Source: CAZPRY01 sp964589175
GTDB lineage: Bacteria > Fidelibacterota > UBA2242
Direction: 5' to 3'
DNA: 43,120 bases
Assembly: GCA_964589175.1 (NCBI GenBank)
Contig: CAZPRY010000035.1
Coordinates: 1-43,120 of the forward strand
The translations under genes and the position numbers were made by a program. Under the pieces are notes generated by a model, which ran no database searches, was not told the DNA's origin, and worked only from the letters and a program-made list of their open reading frames with translations. Shown here piece by piece: positions 17,601 through 25,501 of this stretch; position 1 is the first letter of the stretch; each line of letters begins with the position of its first letter.

Positions 17601-19370
17601 TATTGCTTCTTCAAGTATATTGGGAAAGTAAGCAAGCCAATAATCTTCTGCTTCACGGTAATAATGTTTAAAATGTTCAGTTTCCTTACCAAGTTTTAGT
17701 CTCTCTTGCTCATTTGTTTCAAGAATACGAGCTTTAAAATATCGCGACATAAAATATTCAAAGAGGTCTTCAATTGTTCCTGCATTGTACCAATCTGATT
17801 CAGGGATTATTGTTGAAGCATTTACCTCCTTCACCTCCTCGTAACCCCAACCTTTGAAAACACCAATAAACTCGCCAAACATATAAGAGATAGCTAAACC
17901 ATTATTTGCAGCGAAAGTTGCTGGGTTATTAAGAACATCAAAAGATGTTAGTGTTCCACCATAGTTATTATAGGCCGTTTTAATATCAGCATCGTCAAAA
18001 CGCATGTCCGATTCATACGCTGCAAAACCAGTTTTAAACCATATTGGCATTTCGGTTGCCTGATAATAATATTGAAGGAAAGATTGGCAAGTATAATAGA
18101 GTGCAGCCTGATCGATATCGGGAAATAGATTGGTTTGTTCAGCAGTAGTAGGTGCACTTACAAATACTTTGCCGTTTGCATTAACAAATCCGGCATCAAA
18201 CGAAAGCGCAGAAGCTGGTTTCTGAGTTTCATAATCGGCAGATGACAGCGTCTCAATTTCAACAGTGAAAGGGGGGAGGTTAAACTTTGTAGGGTGTAAA
18301 TTGAGGGCACTGACCTTTTTATTGATAAGTGTTTGATCAACAGTTGCAGTGTTGGAATCATTAATTTTAAATGTTGCATTATCACTTGCCGTTGCACCAC
18401 TCGGGTCGGTTGCCGTAAATGTGACTGTTTCGCTTCCTGTCCAATTCGTATTTGGTGGAGTAACAGAAGCCACTCTGCTACTATTAATAGTAACATCTAG
18501 CACTGTATTACCAGTGAAGCTCCATGTTATTTCATTGTCCGGATTATCCGAATCGCTAACGTAGTAGTCAAGATTGATGGTTGTAAAACTACTTCCTTTT
18601 TTTATCGTTTGATTGGGAATATTGGAAACAACAGGAGTACTGTTAACGGGAGTTTCTGAAAAATCGCGTACCACATTACTTACCCTTACTTCATCAATGT
18701 ATCCTTTGAAATTTTCACCAATACGAATGTTTTGTGCCGACAATAGAACATTGTTTTCGGAAAAGGTATTGGAATTGTACGAAACTATTTCCCAGTTTGA
18801 ATCTCGTACCGTTAAGCTGAAAATAGATTTGCTAACATCTCTGATAAATGCAACATGGTACCATTGGTTTAAGTTGGGTGCTGTGTTGTTAACGCTTATT
18901 CGGTAATCGGTTTCCGGAAAATAAAATGCATGAAACACATTTCCCCATGCTTCAACAATTTGAATGGCAAAGTTCGATTGATAATCATTGGTATCACCAG
19001 GTTTTCTTAGTATATACGGATCATTTGGATAGACTCTGAATTCTTGTAAGTTAATCCATGCCTCGATAGTCCAATCTCCGCTTAGGTTCAAATTATCGTT
19101 GTGAGCTATGGAAATATAAGATGTACCATTATTGTGTAAGCACTGTCCTAAACCTGAAGGTACTTCTGAGCTAAATGAAATGTCACCATCATTTACATTT
19201 CCGTCATTTGATAAGCTTGAGCTATTGGAGAGATTACCATCAAAGTGCATCAATAGAACTGTATTGGCGTCCGCTGTGTAGGGTCCGCCGGTTTCCTGGG
19301 CATTTATCGACAATGAAACTAGCATAAATGCTAAGAGAATTCCTGGTATTACTAATTTATATTTGTACAA
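14649..19370 (-). CDS. Large secreted gluzincin-esterase fusion with T9SS sorting tail
   Basis: About 1573 residues; numbers below count from the GTG at 19376. The TTG at 19370 is preferred as start because GGGGGTGAT lies just before it and covers that GTG. Signal peptide to about 27; LamG-like domain 35-240; Ig-like domain 248-340; a region 385-600 resembling an inactive gluzincin; an active-looking gluzincin with HELAH (662-666) and NEG (Glu685), the HExxH-18-E spacing; CBM48-like segment (WAGDFNGWD, 859-867); a Fes-like esterase with GNSYGG (Ser1071) and DGH (His1158); two nearly identical Ig-like repeats; a further beta domain; and a type IX secretion tail (YPNPFNPATVIRYEL). It is probably exported to the cell surface or medium to attack protein and an esterified polymer. 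The body (about 15840-19376) is more AT-rich than the 3' end, suggesting a foreign enzyme joined to a local sorting tail. Confidence 0.85.
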   Translation of the reverse strand: MYKYKLVIPGILLAFMLVSLSINAQETGGPYTADANTVLLMHFDGNLSNSSSLSNDGNVNDGDISFSSEVPSGLGQCLHNNGTSYISIAHNDNLNLSGDWTIEAWINLQEFRVYPNDPYILRKPGDTNDYQSNFAIQIVEAWGNVFHAFYFPETDYRISVNNTAPNLNQWYHVAFIRDVSKSIFSLTVRDSNWEIVSYNSNTFSENNVLLSAQNIRIGENFKGYIDEVRVSNVVRDFSETPVNSTPVVSNIPNQTIKKGSSFTTINLDYYVSDSDNPDNEITWSFTGNTVLDVTINSSRVASVTPPNTNWTGSETVTFTATDPSGATASDNATFKINDSNTATVDQTLINKKVSALNLHPTKFNLPPFTVEIETLSSADYETQKPASALSFDAGFVNANGKVFVSAPTTAEQTNLFPDIDQAALYYTCQSFLQYYYQATEMPIWFKTGFAAYESDMRFDDADIKTAYNNYGGTLTSFDVLNNPATFAANNGLAISYMFGEFIGVFKGWGYEEVKEVNASTIIPESDWYNAGTIEDLFEYFMSRYFKARILETNEQERLKLGKETEHFKHYYREAEDYWLAYFPNILEEAITEYKGLLDFETFEKFSSLTMPICNYVTIGGGECVNLRYTSGTAWSSGIWASSPDTDNSGDIQTFSHLIRHELAHLVQAQLGARNMTMTAWLNEGFAEFMSRGPSTPEEKIALKSWTEKTLNDAINYFGHLPTFEDTKVYPGQTTVDYYVLGQIMQNFIYETSGYSAVREVIINPESGIANMGFSSVDAFMAAYYHYLNVEYLQIEEPNYFTNYDVFITKLTNLTSSADSSAQLNEFWDALIATGNFPFAIDTELAFLYRGSTDKVNWAGDFNGWDMNVNAGIRMGVSDIWLLEKVFPADATSPYKIILNGNEWLADPNNPYPIDGVYGNSLLRMPNYVIPPETIFRPEVPRGTLSDNILKFSTNLNYSSQYRVYTPAGYNALSNLPTIYITDGHESLDDELGKMVIVLDNLISDQLIAPVIAVFLDPRDPDNLSYNRRGDEYRSNIDFVNYVTQELIPDIDAAYKTNPSADVRAMMGNSYGGYNAAYFCVKAPDYFHLIGINSAYLHPREDYTIYADMEAANLDEIKLYMSYGTFDAQGERYYNDLKTIFDQKGKEFKYSIVNDGHTWNNWSGIADDALEYFFAESEKYPPVVSDIPDQTINEGGSFTTIQLDNFVSDPDNVDSQITWTFSGNADLSVAISGNRVATVSVPDGNWSGSETITFTATDPDGASDNDDTVFTVTSVNDAPVVSDIPDQTIDEGSIFTAINLNDFVIDPDNEDSQITWTFSGNADLSVAIAGNRAATVSTPDENWYGSETITFTATDPGNATGNNAVIFTVNPVDDPPVISGAPELVEFVSDTSVTIDIWTLVSDIESPADLLVYDFRVNSDSILLAYDDAAGMLTLSAELEFEGEGDLVWSVIDIEETVKDTIHIVVEKAAISAIDEESIVPEKFALYHNYPNPFNPATVIRYELADRCSVSLKVFDLSGSEIAELVNEFQNAGAYKVRFNAQLATRHAQLISGVYFYTLRAGDFLMTKKMILLK
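15262..15843 (-). repeat. Tandem 291-bp repeat encoding two Ig-like domains
   Basis: The two Ig-like domains after the esterase are near-identical at the DNA level with a 291-base (97-codon) period; for example GTTTCACTTCC begins at 15331 and again at 15622. A diverged relative lies upstream at about 18349-18640. The high similarity points to a recent duplication within the gene and could cause length variation or misassembly here. Confidence 0.8.
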
Positions 19371-19376
19371 TATCAC

Positions 19377-19900
19377 CCCCGATAAAAGTATTTAATCAAC
19401 AGTTTAGTTTATAATGAAATAATAAATGTCAAAAACGGAAAAGAATATAGACCAATACTGTCGCAAATCCTATTATTAAACGGTTATTCAATTATCGAAT
19501 AAAATGAGATGTCCAGTATTTTGAAATTTCTATAAAATTCGCAATATCAATTAGGAAAGAATGACATTACGATTAAAAATATTCAGGAAACACCAGACTC
19601 TCGTTGAACTCCAGGATTTTGATAGTCTGGCAATTATTTGTCATTCTCGCTACGGGAAATGATAACCTCATTCAGCAGTTTACAATTTGCATTTTATTCC
19701 GTTGCGCTCTTTGCGTGCTTTGTCTCGAAGCGACCCTTCTGGGCGAGAAAACTCCGTTGTCCTGTTTCTGATCCCCATCACATGATAAACGCGATTAAAT
19801 TCCGCACGTGCCGGAGGTTCGTAGTACTCCTGGGGGAGTATCCCTTTGGGGAAATAACGACACAGGCCAGTCTTTCCGAAAATTTGAAATTTGTATTCTA
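19377..19900. other. Intergenic region upstream of the secreted-protein gene
   Basis: No gene is supported. It should hold the promoter of the minus-strand secreted-protein gene; a TTGACA lies on the minus strand near 19425, but no -10 box at proper spacing was found. It has an inverted repeat CCAGACT (19593-19599) / AGTCTGG (19624-19630). A second copy of the CCGTTGCGCTCTTTGCGTGC filler begins near 19699. A 171-residue frame crossing 19680-20195 is the repeat read in the wrong frame. Confidence 0.5.
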
Positions 19901-20182
19901 CATTTTGCATTCTATTCCGTTGCGCTCTTTGCGTGCTTGGCGAGAGGTTTTCTTCCCCCCGCTCGGTAATCTCTTCCGCCTGGACGATTAAGAACGACCG
20001 GCATAAAACAGAAACGGCGACCCGCTGCCGGATCGCCGTTCGATAGATTTTTTCCGTCTCGGGATTACCAGATATTCGCCCGGTCCCCGCTCGCGAGATA
20101 GAGTTTATCGCCCTCTTTGACATCGAAAGCGCTGTAGAAGGTTTCAATATTCCGCACCGGGCAGTTGACGCGGGCTTCCGCC
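19901..20182. repeat. Direct repeat, copy B (intact M13 3' end)
   Basis: This is the partner of 14221-14500 and the likely source copy, because here the block continues without a break into the full-length M13 gene. Shared parts are the CCGTTGCGCTCTTTGCGTGC filler, the GATTAAGAACGACCGGCAT segment, the terminator hairpin and the terminal codons. Confidence 0.85.
20002..20040 (-). terminator. Rho-independent terminator of the M13 peptidase gene
   Basis: Minus-strand stem AACGGCGA (20040-20033) with TCGCCGTT (20020-20013) and further GC pairs toward the loop, followed by TCTGTTTTAT. It starts 25 bases after the stop codon. Confidence 0.7.
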
Positions 20183-22095
20183 GGTGAATGGACATCGGTC
20201 TTGAGGCGCATCAGTTGGTCCTCATCGCGGATATTCGAACGCCAGACCTGCGCCCACGAGAGGAAAAAGCGCTGCTCCGGTGTGTACCCGTCAATCATCC
20301 GCGCCGGCTTGGCCGCCGTGGCCATCTTGAGCGCATCGAAAGCGATCGACATACCGCCCAGGTCGGCAATGTTCTCGCCCAGAGTCAGTTCACCGTTCAC
20401 TTTGTTCGTGTCGAGAATGACGTAGTTATTGAACTGCTCCACGAGCACGCGGGTCCGTTCGTCGAATTTCCTGGAATCCTCTTCCGTCCACCAGTCGCTG
20501 AGATTGCCTTTGACATCGTACTGCCGGCCCTGGTCATCAAAACCGTGCGTCATTTCATGCCCGATGACCGCTCCAATCGCACCGTAATTGACGGCATCAT
20601 CGGCCTGAAGGTTGAAGAACGGCGGCTGCAATATCGCGGCCGGGAACACGACCTCATTCAGTAAAGGATTGTAATAAGCATTCACCGTCTGCGGGGTCAT
20701 GCCCCATTCTTTGCGATCGACGGGCTGATTCATTTTCTTCAGGCCACGCTGGAACTCGAATTCCCGGGATCGCAGCACGTTGCCAACATAAGAATCGCTG
20801 TCGATCTCCAAGCTGGAGTAATCGATCCATTCATCGGGATAGCCGACTTTGACGCCGAAGGCATCCAGCTTCGTAAGGGCTTTTTCCTTGGTCTCATCAC
20901 TCATCCATTGCACATTTTTAATGCGCTCGCCGAAAGCGGCCTTCAAATTCATCACAAGTTCAAACATGCGCTCTTTGGCTTCCGGCGGGAAAAAGCGTTC
21001 GACATAGACTTGGCCGACGACTTCACCCAGATTACCGCTAACGGTTTCGAGGGTGCGCTTCCAACGCGGCTGCATCTCGGGCTGACCGCTCAGTACTTTG
21101 CCGTAAAACTCGAAATTCTGATCGACAAAATCCGAACTCAAGTATGCGGCGGTTTCATTCACCAGGTTCCAGCGCAGGTAGATTTTCCAATCCGCTACAC
21201 TGACAGATTTCATAACCTTGCCGACTTCACTGAAGAATTTGGGTTGAGCCACGTTCAATTCACCCGGATCTCCCAAACCAACTTCGGTGAAGTAATTCAT
21301 CCAATCGAACCCGGCTGAGTTTTCCTGCAGCTGCTGCAATGTCATTTTATTGGTAATGGCCTTGGGATTGCGCTGCTCAAGGCGGGTCATGGAAACCTTT
21401 GCCAGGCGCGTCTCGATCCCCATGATGACATCCGCGGCACGTTTGGCATCCGCTTCAGTGTCACCCATCAGCGTGCACATCTTCTGCAGGTGGTCGATAT
21501 ACTTCTCCCGGATTTCCGGCACCCGGCCGTCCGTATCGAAATAATAATCACGGTCCGGCAAACCCAATCCGCCCTGGTACAACCAGGGAATCACCATGGC
21601 GCTGTTCTGCTGGTCCTGCTCGGCAAAAAAGAAAAAAAGCGGTGATATCTGCATACGATGCAGATAGCTGATGTAGCGTTGTACATCCCGGATGCTTTGC
21701 AGCGCAGCCACGCGATCCAGTTCCGGTTGCAGCGGGCTCAGACCTTGCTCCTCAATCTTCGCCGAGTCCATGCCGCTGGCAAAGAAATCGCCGATCTTCT
21801 GTGTATTGCTGCCCGGTTCAGCCCCCTTGTTCTGGGCAGCCTCTTCGAAAATACTGCGCAGATCCTGACGGTTCTGCTCGGCCAGCATTTCGAAAGTGCC
21901 CCAGCGGCTGTATTCCGCCGGGACGGGGTTATTCTTTATCCAATTGCCGTTGGCATACCGGAAGAAATCATCACCCGGTTGATACGACAAATCCATATTA
22001 GCCGGATCAAGGGCTTTGTGTTTGTGCCCCGAACCCGGTTGGGAACATGCGGAAATCAACATCATCAAAATCAATCCAATCTGTAGGTATTTCAT
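20065..22095 (-). CDS. pepO: M13 family metallopeptidase (PepO/neprilysin-like) lipoprotein
   Basis: A 676-residue zinc endopeptidase of family M13, probably acting on oligopeptides in the envelope. The frame is open to 22260, but the ATG at 22095 is right: AGGAGG lies 5-7 bases upstream and a lipoprotein signal follows (MKYLQIGLILMMLISAC). The start of the mature part (YQPGDDFFRYANGNW) is the M13 hallmark. Zinc site HEMTH at 513-517, second glutamate in GENIADLGG (Glu574), and the substrate-binding NAYYNP at 472-477 are all present. The C-terminus ends in Trp (RANIW), as is usual for the family. It is followed by its own terminator and stands alone. Its last 38 codons plus terminator are duplicated at 14324-14502. 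Confidence 0.95.
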   Translation of the reverse strand: MKYLQIGLILMMLISACSQPGSGHKHKALDPANMDLSYQPGDDFFRYANGNWIKNNPVPAEYSRWGTFEMLAEQNRQDLRSIFEEAAQNKGAEPGSNTQKIGDFFASGMDSAKIEEQGLSPLQPELDRVAALQSIRDVQRYISYLHRMQISPLFFFFAEQDQQNSAMVIPWLYQGGLGLPDRDYYFDTDGRVPEIREKYIDHLQKMCTLMGDTEADAKRAADVIMGIETRLAKVSMTRLEQRNPKAITNKMTLQQLQENSAGFDWMNYFTEVGLGDPGELNVAQPKFFSEVGKVMKSVSVADWKIYLRWNLVNETAAYLSSDFVDQNFEFYGKVLSGQPEMQPRWKRTLETVSGNLGEVVGQVYVERFFPPEAKERMFELVMNLKAAFGERIKNVQWMSDETKEKALTKLDAFGVKVGYPDEWIDYSSLEIDSDSYVGNVLRSREFEFQRGLKKMNQPVDRKEWGMTPQTVNAYYNPLLNEVVFPAAILQPPFFNLQADDAVNYGAIGAVIGHEMTHGFDDQGRQYDVKGNLSDWWTEEDSRKFDERTRVLVEQFNNYVILDTNKVNGELTLGENIADLGGMSIAFDALKMATAAKPARMIDGYTPEQRFFLSWAQVWRSNIRDEDQLMRLKTDVHSPAEARVNCPVRNIETFYSAFDVKEGDKLYLASGDRANIW

Positions 22096-22321
22096 TATTC
22101 GCCTCCTGTTCACGACATTTGTCTTCATAACCGCGCAGAAGTTACATAATTCCGTTGTTTTAGAAAAACATATCTGCACAGCGCAAATTCGTGATGAATC
22201 AGGCTCTTCGCTCAGAATGTCAAAGAATGGCGATACCGGGGTATCCTTGCTCTGTCCCAATGGTTCGGGACTACGCAGGACAGGATAGAGTATTGGGCGG
22301 AAGCAAATCGGCGTTACCGTT

Positions 22322-23419
22322 TTAGCGATTTTTATAAGCCTCCAGAAAACTGTCCCGTTCCGTGGCGGTCAGGTCGAAAATCCTCCTTAAAATTTCGATG
22401 TCGTCGCTTTCCTGCGTCTTGTTTCGCCGGGCGAACATGCGTCTCTGAGTGTCAATCGCCTTTTCCAGGTAAAAGACGCAACTTTTGCCGCCCAGGTATT
22501 TCATGTGATTAACGAAGGACGGTATGTCTTCATCCACAATCCCGTACAAAAAGCTGTTCACGCCGATGCTCTTGCCGGTAAAAATGCTGGTATTGATGGC
22601 TGTCTTGGAAAAGTCGCCGATCACGCAGCCCAGAAACTGCTCGCCGGTTTCAATTTTGGTGTTCCCCATTTTTACGCTGATATCGCCGTAGGTGTTTTTC
22701 AGATCGGAGTTGCAGGTGCCCGCGCCGAGATTCACCCACTCGCCCACGAAGGCGTTGCCCAGGAAGCCGTAATGCTGTTTGTTGGAAAACGGCATAACTA
22801 CCGATTCGGTTACTTCCCCGCGGATTTTGCAGACATCGCCGATATGGACGCGATCGTGGATGGTGCTGTGCGACATGATTTTACATTGCTTCCCGATAAG
22901 GACCGGTCCTTCGATGCAACTGAACGGAAAAATCTCCGTTTCGTCTTCGATGATCACCGGACCCGGCGAGCAGTCGAAAGCCACCGGAGCATGGATCGTG
23001 ACATTCTTGCCCACGTACACGCCTTTCTCAATTTCCTGGTAGGCTCCGTCGGATTTAAAATGATCGAAGTTTTCCGGGCATATGCGTTTATGCCAGATGA
23101 TTGTTTCATGCGGATAACTGATCAGCTCGAGGCCGTCTTCCTCTCCGGAAATCCTGCGCATATTCGCGAGCGACGGAACCGCGCGGGCGTTGACCTGGAG
23201 CGCCGTGGACTCATCAACATCGCGGTTCGGAAATTGCCGCTGCGTATGAGCTCGCACCAGGTCACGCACCCGGTAGCTGATTTTGGCTTCCGGAAATGTC
23301 CTGCGCAGCATTTCGTACAGCGTGATCCCGCCGACCGGAATTGCAAATGCCGCCCGGGTCAGGGTGATCGGATAAAGGTCGACAACGTGTTCATCTTCGT
23401 ATAAAAGAATATCCATCAT
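22322..23419 (-). CDS. Alternative GlmU-type sugar nucleotidyltransferase
   Basis: A 365-residue protein matching the Bacteroidota-type 'alternative GlmU' (nucleotidyltransferase-like N-terminus plus left-handed beta-helix acyltransferase). It should turn glucosamine-1-phosphate into UDP-GlcNAc for peptidoglycan and lipopolysaccharide. The N-terminal segment (ILLYEDEHVVDLYPITLTR) is characteristic. From about residue 135 hexapeptide repeats appear (GVYVGKNVTIHAPVAFD, GPVLIGKQCKIMSHSTIHD, VHIGDVCKIRGEV), and LGAGTCNSDLKNTYG resembles the GlmU acyl-acceptor loop. The ATG at 23419 abuts the glmS stop with no base between, so translation is coupled. Neighbouring GlmS makes the precursor sugar phosphate, which supports the role. 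Confidence 0.85.
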   Translation of the reverse strand: MMDILLYEDEHVVDLYPITLTRAAFAIPVGGITLYEMLRRTFPEAKISYRVRDLVRAHTQRQFPNRDVDESTALQVNARAVPSLANMRRISGEEDGLELISYPHETIIWHKRICPENFDHFKSDGAYQEIEKGVYVGKNVTIHAPVAFDCSPGPVIIEDETEIFPFSCIEGPVLIGKQCKIMSHSTIHDRVHIGDVCKIRGEVTESVVMPFSNKQHYGFLGNAFVGEWVNLGAGTCNSDLKNTYGDISVKMGNTKIETGEQFLGCVIGDFSKTAINTSIFTGKSIGVNSFLYGIVDEDIPSFVNHMKYLGGKSCVFYLEKAIDTQRRMFARRNKTQESDDIEILRRIFDLTATERDSFLEAYKNR

Positions 23420-25231
23420 TCACTCCACGGTTACGGATTTGGCGAGGTTGCGGGGTTTGTCGATATCGCAGCCTCGGCGATTGGCAATGTGATAGGCCAG
23501 GAGCTGCATCGGGACCACGGTCAGAAACGGGCTGAGTTCCTGCAGCGTTTCAGGGATATAAATCACCTGATCGGCGAGTTTGGCGATTTCGCTATCTTTC
23601 TCGGTGGCGATGGCAATCACCAAACCTTTGCGGGCTTTGACTTCCTGGATATTGGAGAGCACCTTTTCGTAGGACTGGTCGCGCACGCAGATGAACACCG
23701 TCGGCATATTTTCATCGATCAGGGCGATGGGACCGTGCTTCATCTCGGCCGCCGGGTAGCCCTCGGCATGGATATAGCTGATCTCCTTGAGCTTCAACGC
23801 GCCTTCGAGTGCGATGGGATAATTCACGCCGCGCCCCAGGAAAAGCGCATTGGAGACGGAGTAATATTCTTCCATGACTTCGACGATCGGATTGACATCG
23901 GACATGAATCTTTCCAGTTTGACCGGTATTTCCCGCAGCTGGAAGATGAATCGATCGCGCTCCGGAACCGTGATGCGACCTCGCCGGAACGCGAAATGCA
24001 CGGCAAACAGGAACAGCACCGCCAGTTGCGTCGTGAACGCCTTGGTGGAGGCCACGCCGATCTCCGGCCCCGCCTGCGTGTAGAGCGTGATATCGCTGAT
24101 TCGGGTGATCGTGCTGCCGATGACGTTGCAGATCGAAATCACGCGGGCTCCCCTGCGGCGCGCCTCTTTGATACCCGCGATTGTGTCGGCCGTCTCACCG
24201 CTCTGACTGATGGCAATCACCAGCGTCCCGGCATCGACGACCGGTTGCCGGTAACGGAATTCGGAGGCGTATTCCACTTCCACCGGAATTCCGGCAAACA
24301 TCTCCAGCCAGTACTCCGCCACGAGTCCGGCATGCCAGGAAGTCCCGCAGGCGATGATGACAATCCGCGTAGCATCGAGAAAATCAGCCGGGAACTGATC
24401 CACAAAGAGATCGCCCCGGGGATGAACGTAGCTGCTTATCGTCAGACGCAGTTTCTCCGGCTGTTCGTAGATTTCCTTGGCCATAAAATGTTTATAACTG
24501 CCGAGCTCCGTATCGAATGATCCGGTTTGCACCTGCTGGCAGGATTTGGTGATCGGCTCGCCCGTTTCGTAGCGCACAAATTCGATTTTCGCAGTCTGCG
24601 TATCCAGAAAGAGACACTCGCCATCCTGGAGAAAATAAACCTGGTCCGAATAGCGGGCGAAAGATTGGATGTCGGAGGCAATGAAAAAATCGCCGGGCTC
24701 GCCCCCGGCCACCAAGGGACTGCCGTTCCGCACGGCGGCGATGACATCACTTTCTTTGCTGATCGCAAGGAAGGCAAAATTACCTTTCAACAGGCGGCTG
24801 ACGCGGAGAATGGCGCTCTTAAAATCAGCCGCTTGCGTGTACCTGGCAATCAGTTTGGGGATAATTTCCGTGTCGGTCCGGGAATAGAACGATTCTCCAT
24901 TCAGGTGTTCTTTGAGTTCATCATAATTCTCGATGATACCATTATGAACGACAAAAACATTTCGGGCGCTGTCATAATGCGGGTGCGAATTGCTTACGCT
25001 CACCTCGCCATGCGTCGCCCAGCGCGTATGCCCGATACAGATACCGGCTTCCGGTCCTGCATTGTTTTCGATCGCGGAGACTTTCCCGACTTCCTTCCTG
25101 ATCGCGATTTCACGGCCTGTCTTGAGGGCGATGCCCCACGAATCATAGCCGCGGTATTCGAGCGACTGCAGCCCCTCGATCACCGTTTGTTGACAATTAC
25201 GTTTGCCGGTATAGGCAAAAATACCACACAT
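23420..25231 (-). CDS. glmS: Glutamine-fructose-6-phosphate aminotransferase
   Basis: A 603-residue cytoplasmic enzyme making glucosamine-6-phosphate from fructose-6-phosphate and glutamine. Starts MCGIF, so Cys2 is the glutaminase nucleophile after Met removal. The N-terminal Ntn domain shows LEYRGYDSWGIAL, GHTRWATHG and VVHNGIIENYDELK. Two SIS domains follow (ACGTSWHAG, ISQSGETADT, ASTKAFTTQL, GRGVNYPIALEGALKLKE). The C-terminus LAKSVTVE is typical. Length is normal for the family. First gene of a two-gene operon with the alternative glmU. No ribozyme-like regulator was recognised upstream; the 270-base leader region has only a short AACCGG/CCGGTT hairpin at 25360-25379. Confidence 0.97.
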   Translation of the reverse strand: MCGIFAYTGKRNCQQTVIEGLQSLEYRGYDSWGIALKTGREIAIRKEVGKVSAIENNAGPEAGICIGHTRWATHGEVSVSNSHPHYDSARNVFVVHNGIIENYDELKEHLNGESFYSRTDTEIIPKLIARYTQAADFKSAILRVSRLLKGNFAFLAISKESDVIAAVRNGSPLVAGGEPGDFFIASDIQSFARYSDQVYFLQDGECLFLDTQTAKIEFVRYETGEPITKSCQQVQTGSFDTELGSYKHFMAKEIYEQPEKLRLTISSYVHPRGDLFVDQFPADFLDATRIVIIACGTSWHAGLVAEYWLEMFAGIPVEVEYASEFRYRQPVVDAGTLVIAISQSGETADTIAGIKEARRRGARVISICNVIGSTITRISDITLYTQAGPEIGVASTKAFTTQLAVLFLFAVHFAFRRGRITVPERDRFIFQLREIPVKLERFMSDVNPIVEVMEEYYSVSNALFLGRGVNYPIALEGALKLKEISYIHAEGYPAAEMKHGPIALIDENMPTVFICVRDQSYEKVLSNIQEVKARKGLVIAIATEKDSEIAKLADQVIYIPETLQELSPFLTVVPMQLLAYHIANRRGCDIDKPRNLAKSVTVE

Positions 25232-25459
25232 GAATTCTCTCCTGAAAATGGTTTTGGGGATTATTGGGATTGAAGCAACCCGGCTGGAAAAAGTTGGATC
25301 AGAGCATCAAGAACAAGTATTGCAGTTATTTTCCTCCGACGATCAATTCACATTAGTTAAACCGGAAGAAACACCGGTTCGTGCGAATTCTCTGTATCTT
25401 TTATCGCGCTCGGATGAATATAATAAATAGAACAAAATCCTGCCAGAAAAATTTCAACT

Positions 25460-25498
25460 ACCTATCAAAAAGGGTATTTTCAGCACAACTTGATAGGT
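25460..25498 (-). terminator. Possible terminator after the histidine kinase gene
   Basis: Minus-strand 9-bp inverted repeat ACCTATCAA (25498-25490) / TTGATAGGT (25468-25460) with a 21-base loop, followed after a few bases by GAAATTTTT. It begins 3 bases after the kinase stop. The large loop and delayed T-run make it a weak call. Confidence 0.45.
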
Positions 25499-25501
25499 TA
25501 T

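Noticed and set aside
19400..19435. TTGACA promoter for the large secreted-protein gene
   Set aside because: The only TATAAA-like box is about 13 bases away, too close for a normal promoter.
25232..25501. glmS ribozyme or riboswitch in the glmS leader
   Set aside because: Only a 6-bp hairpin (25360-25379) is visible; none of the ribozyme core was recognised, and the ribozyme is known from Gram-positive lineages.
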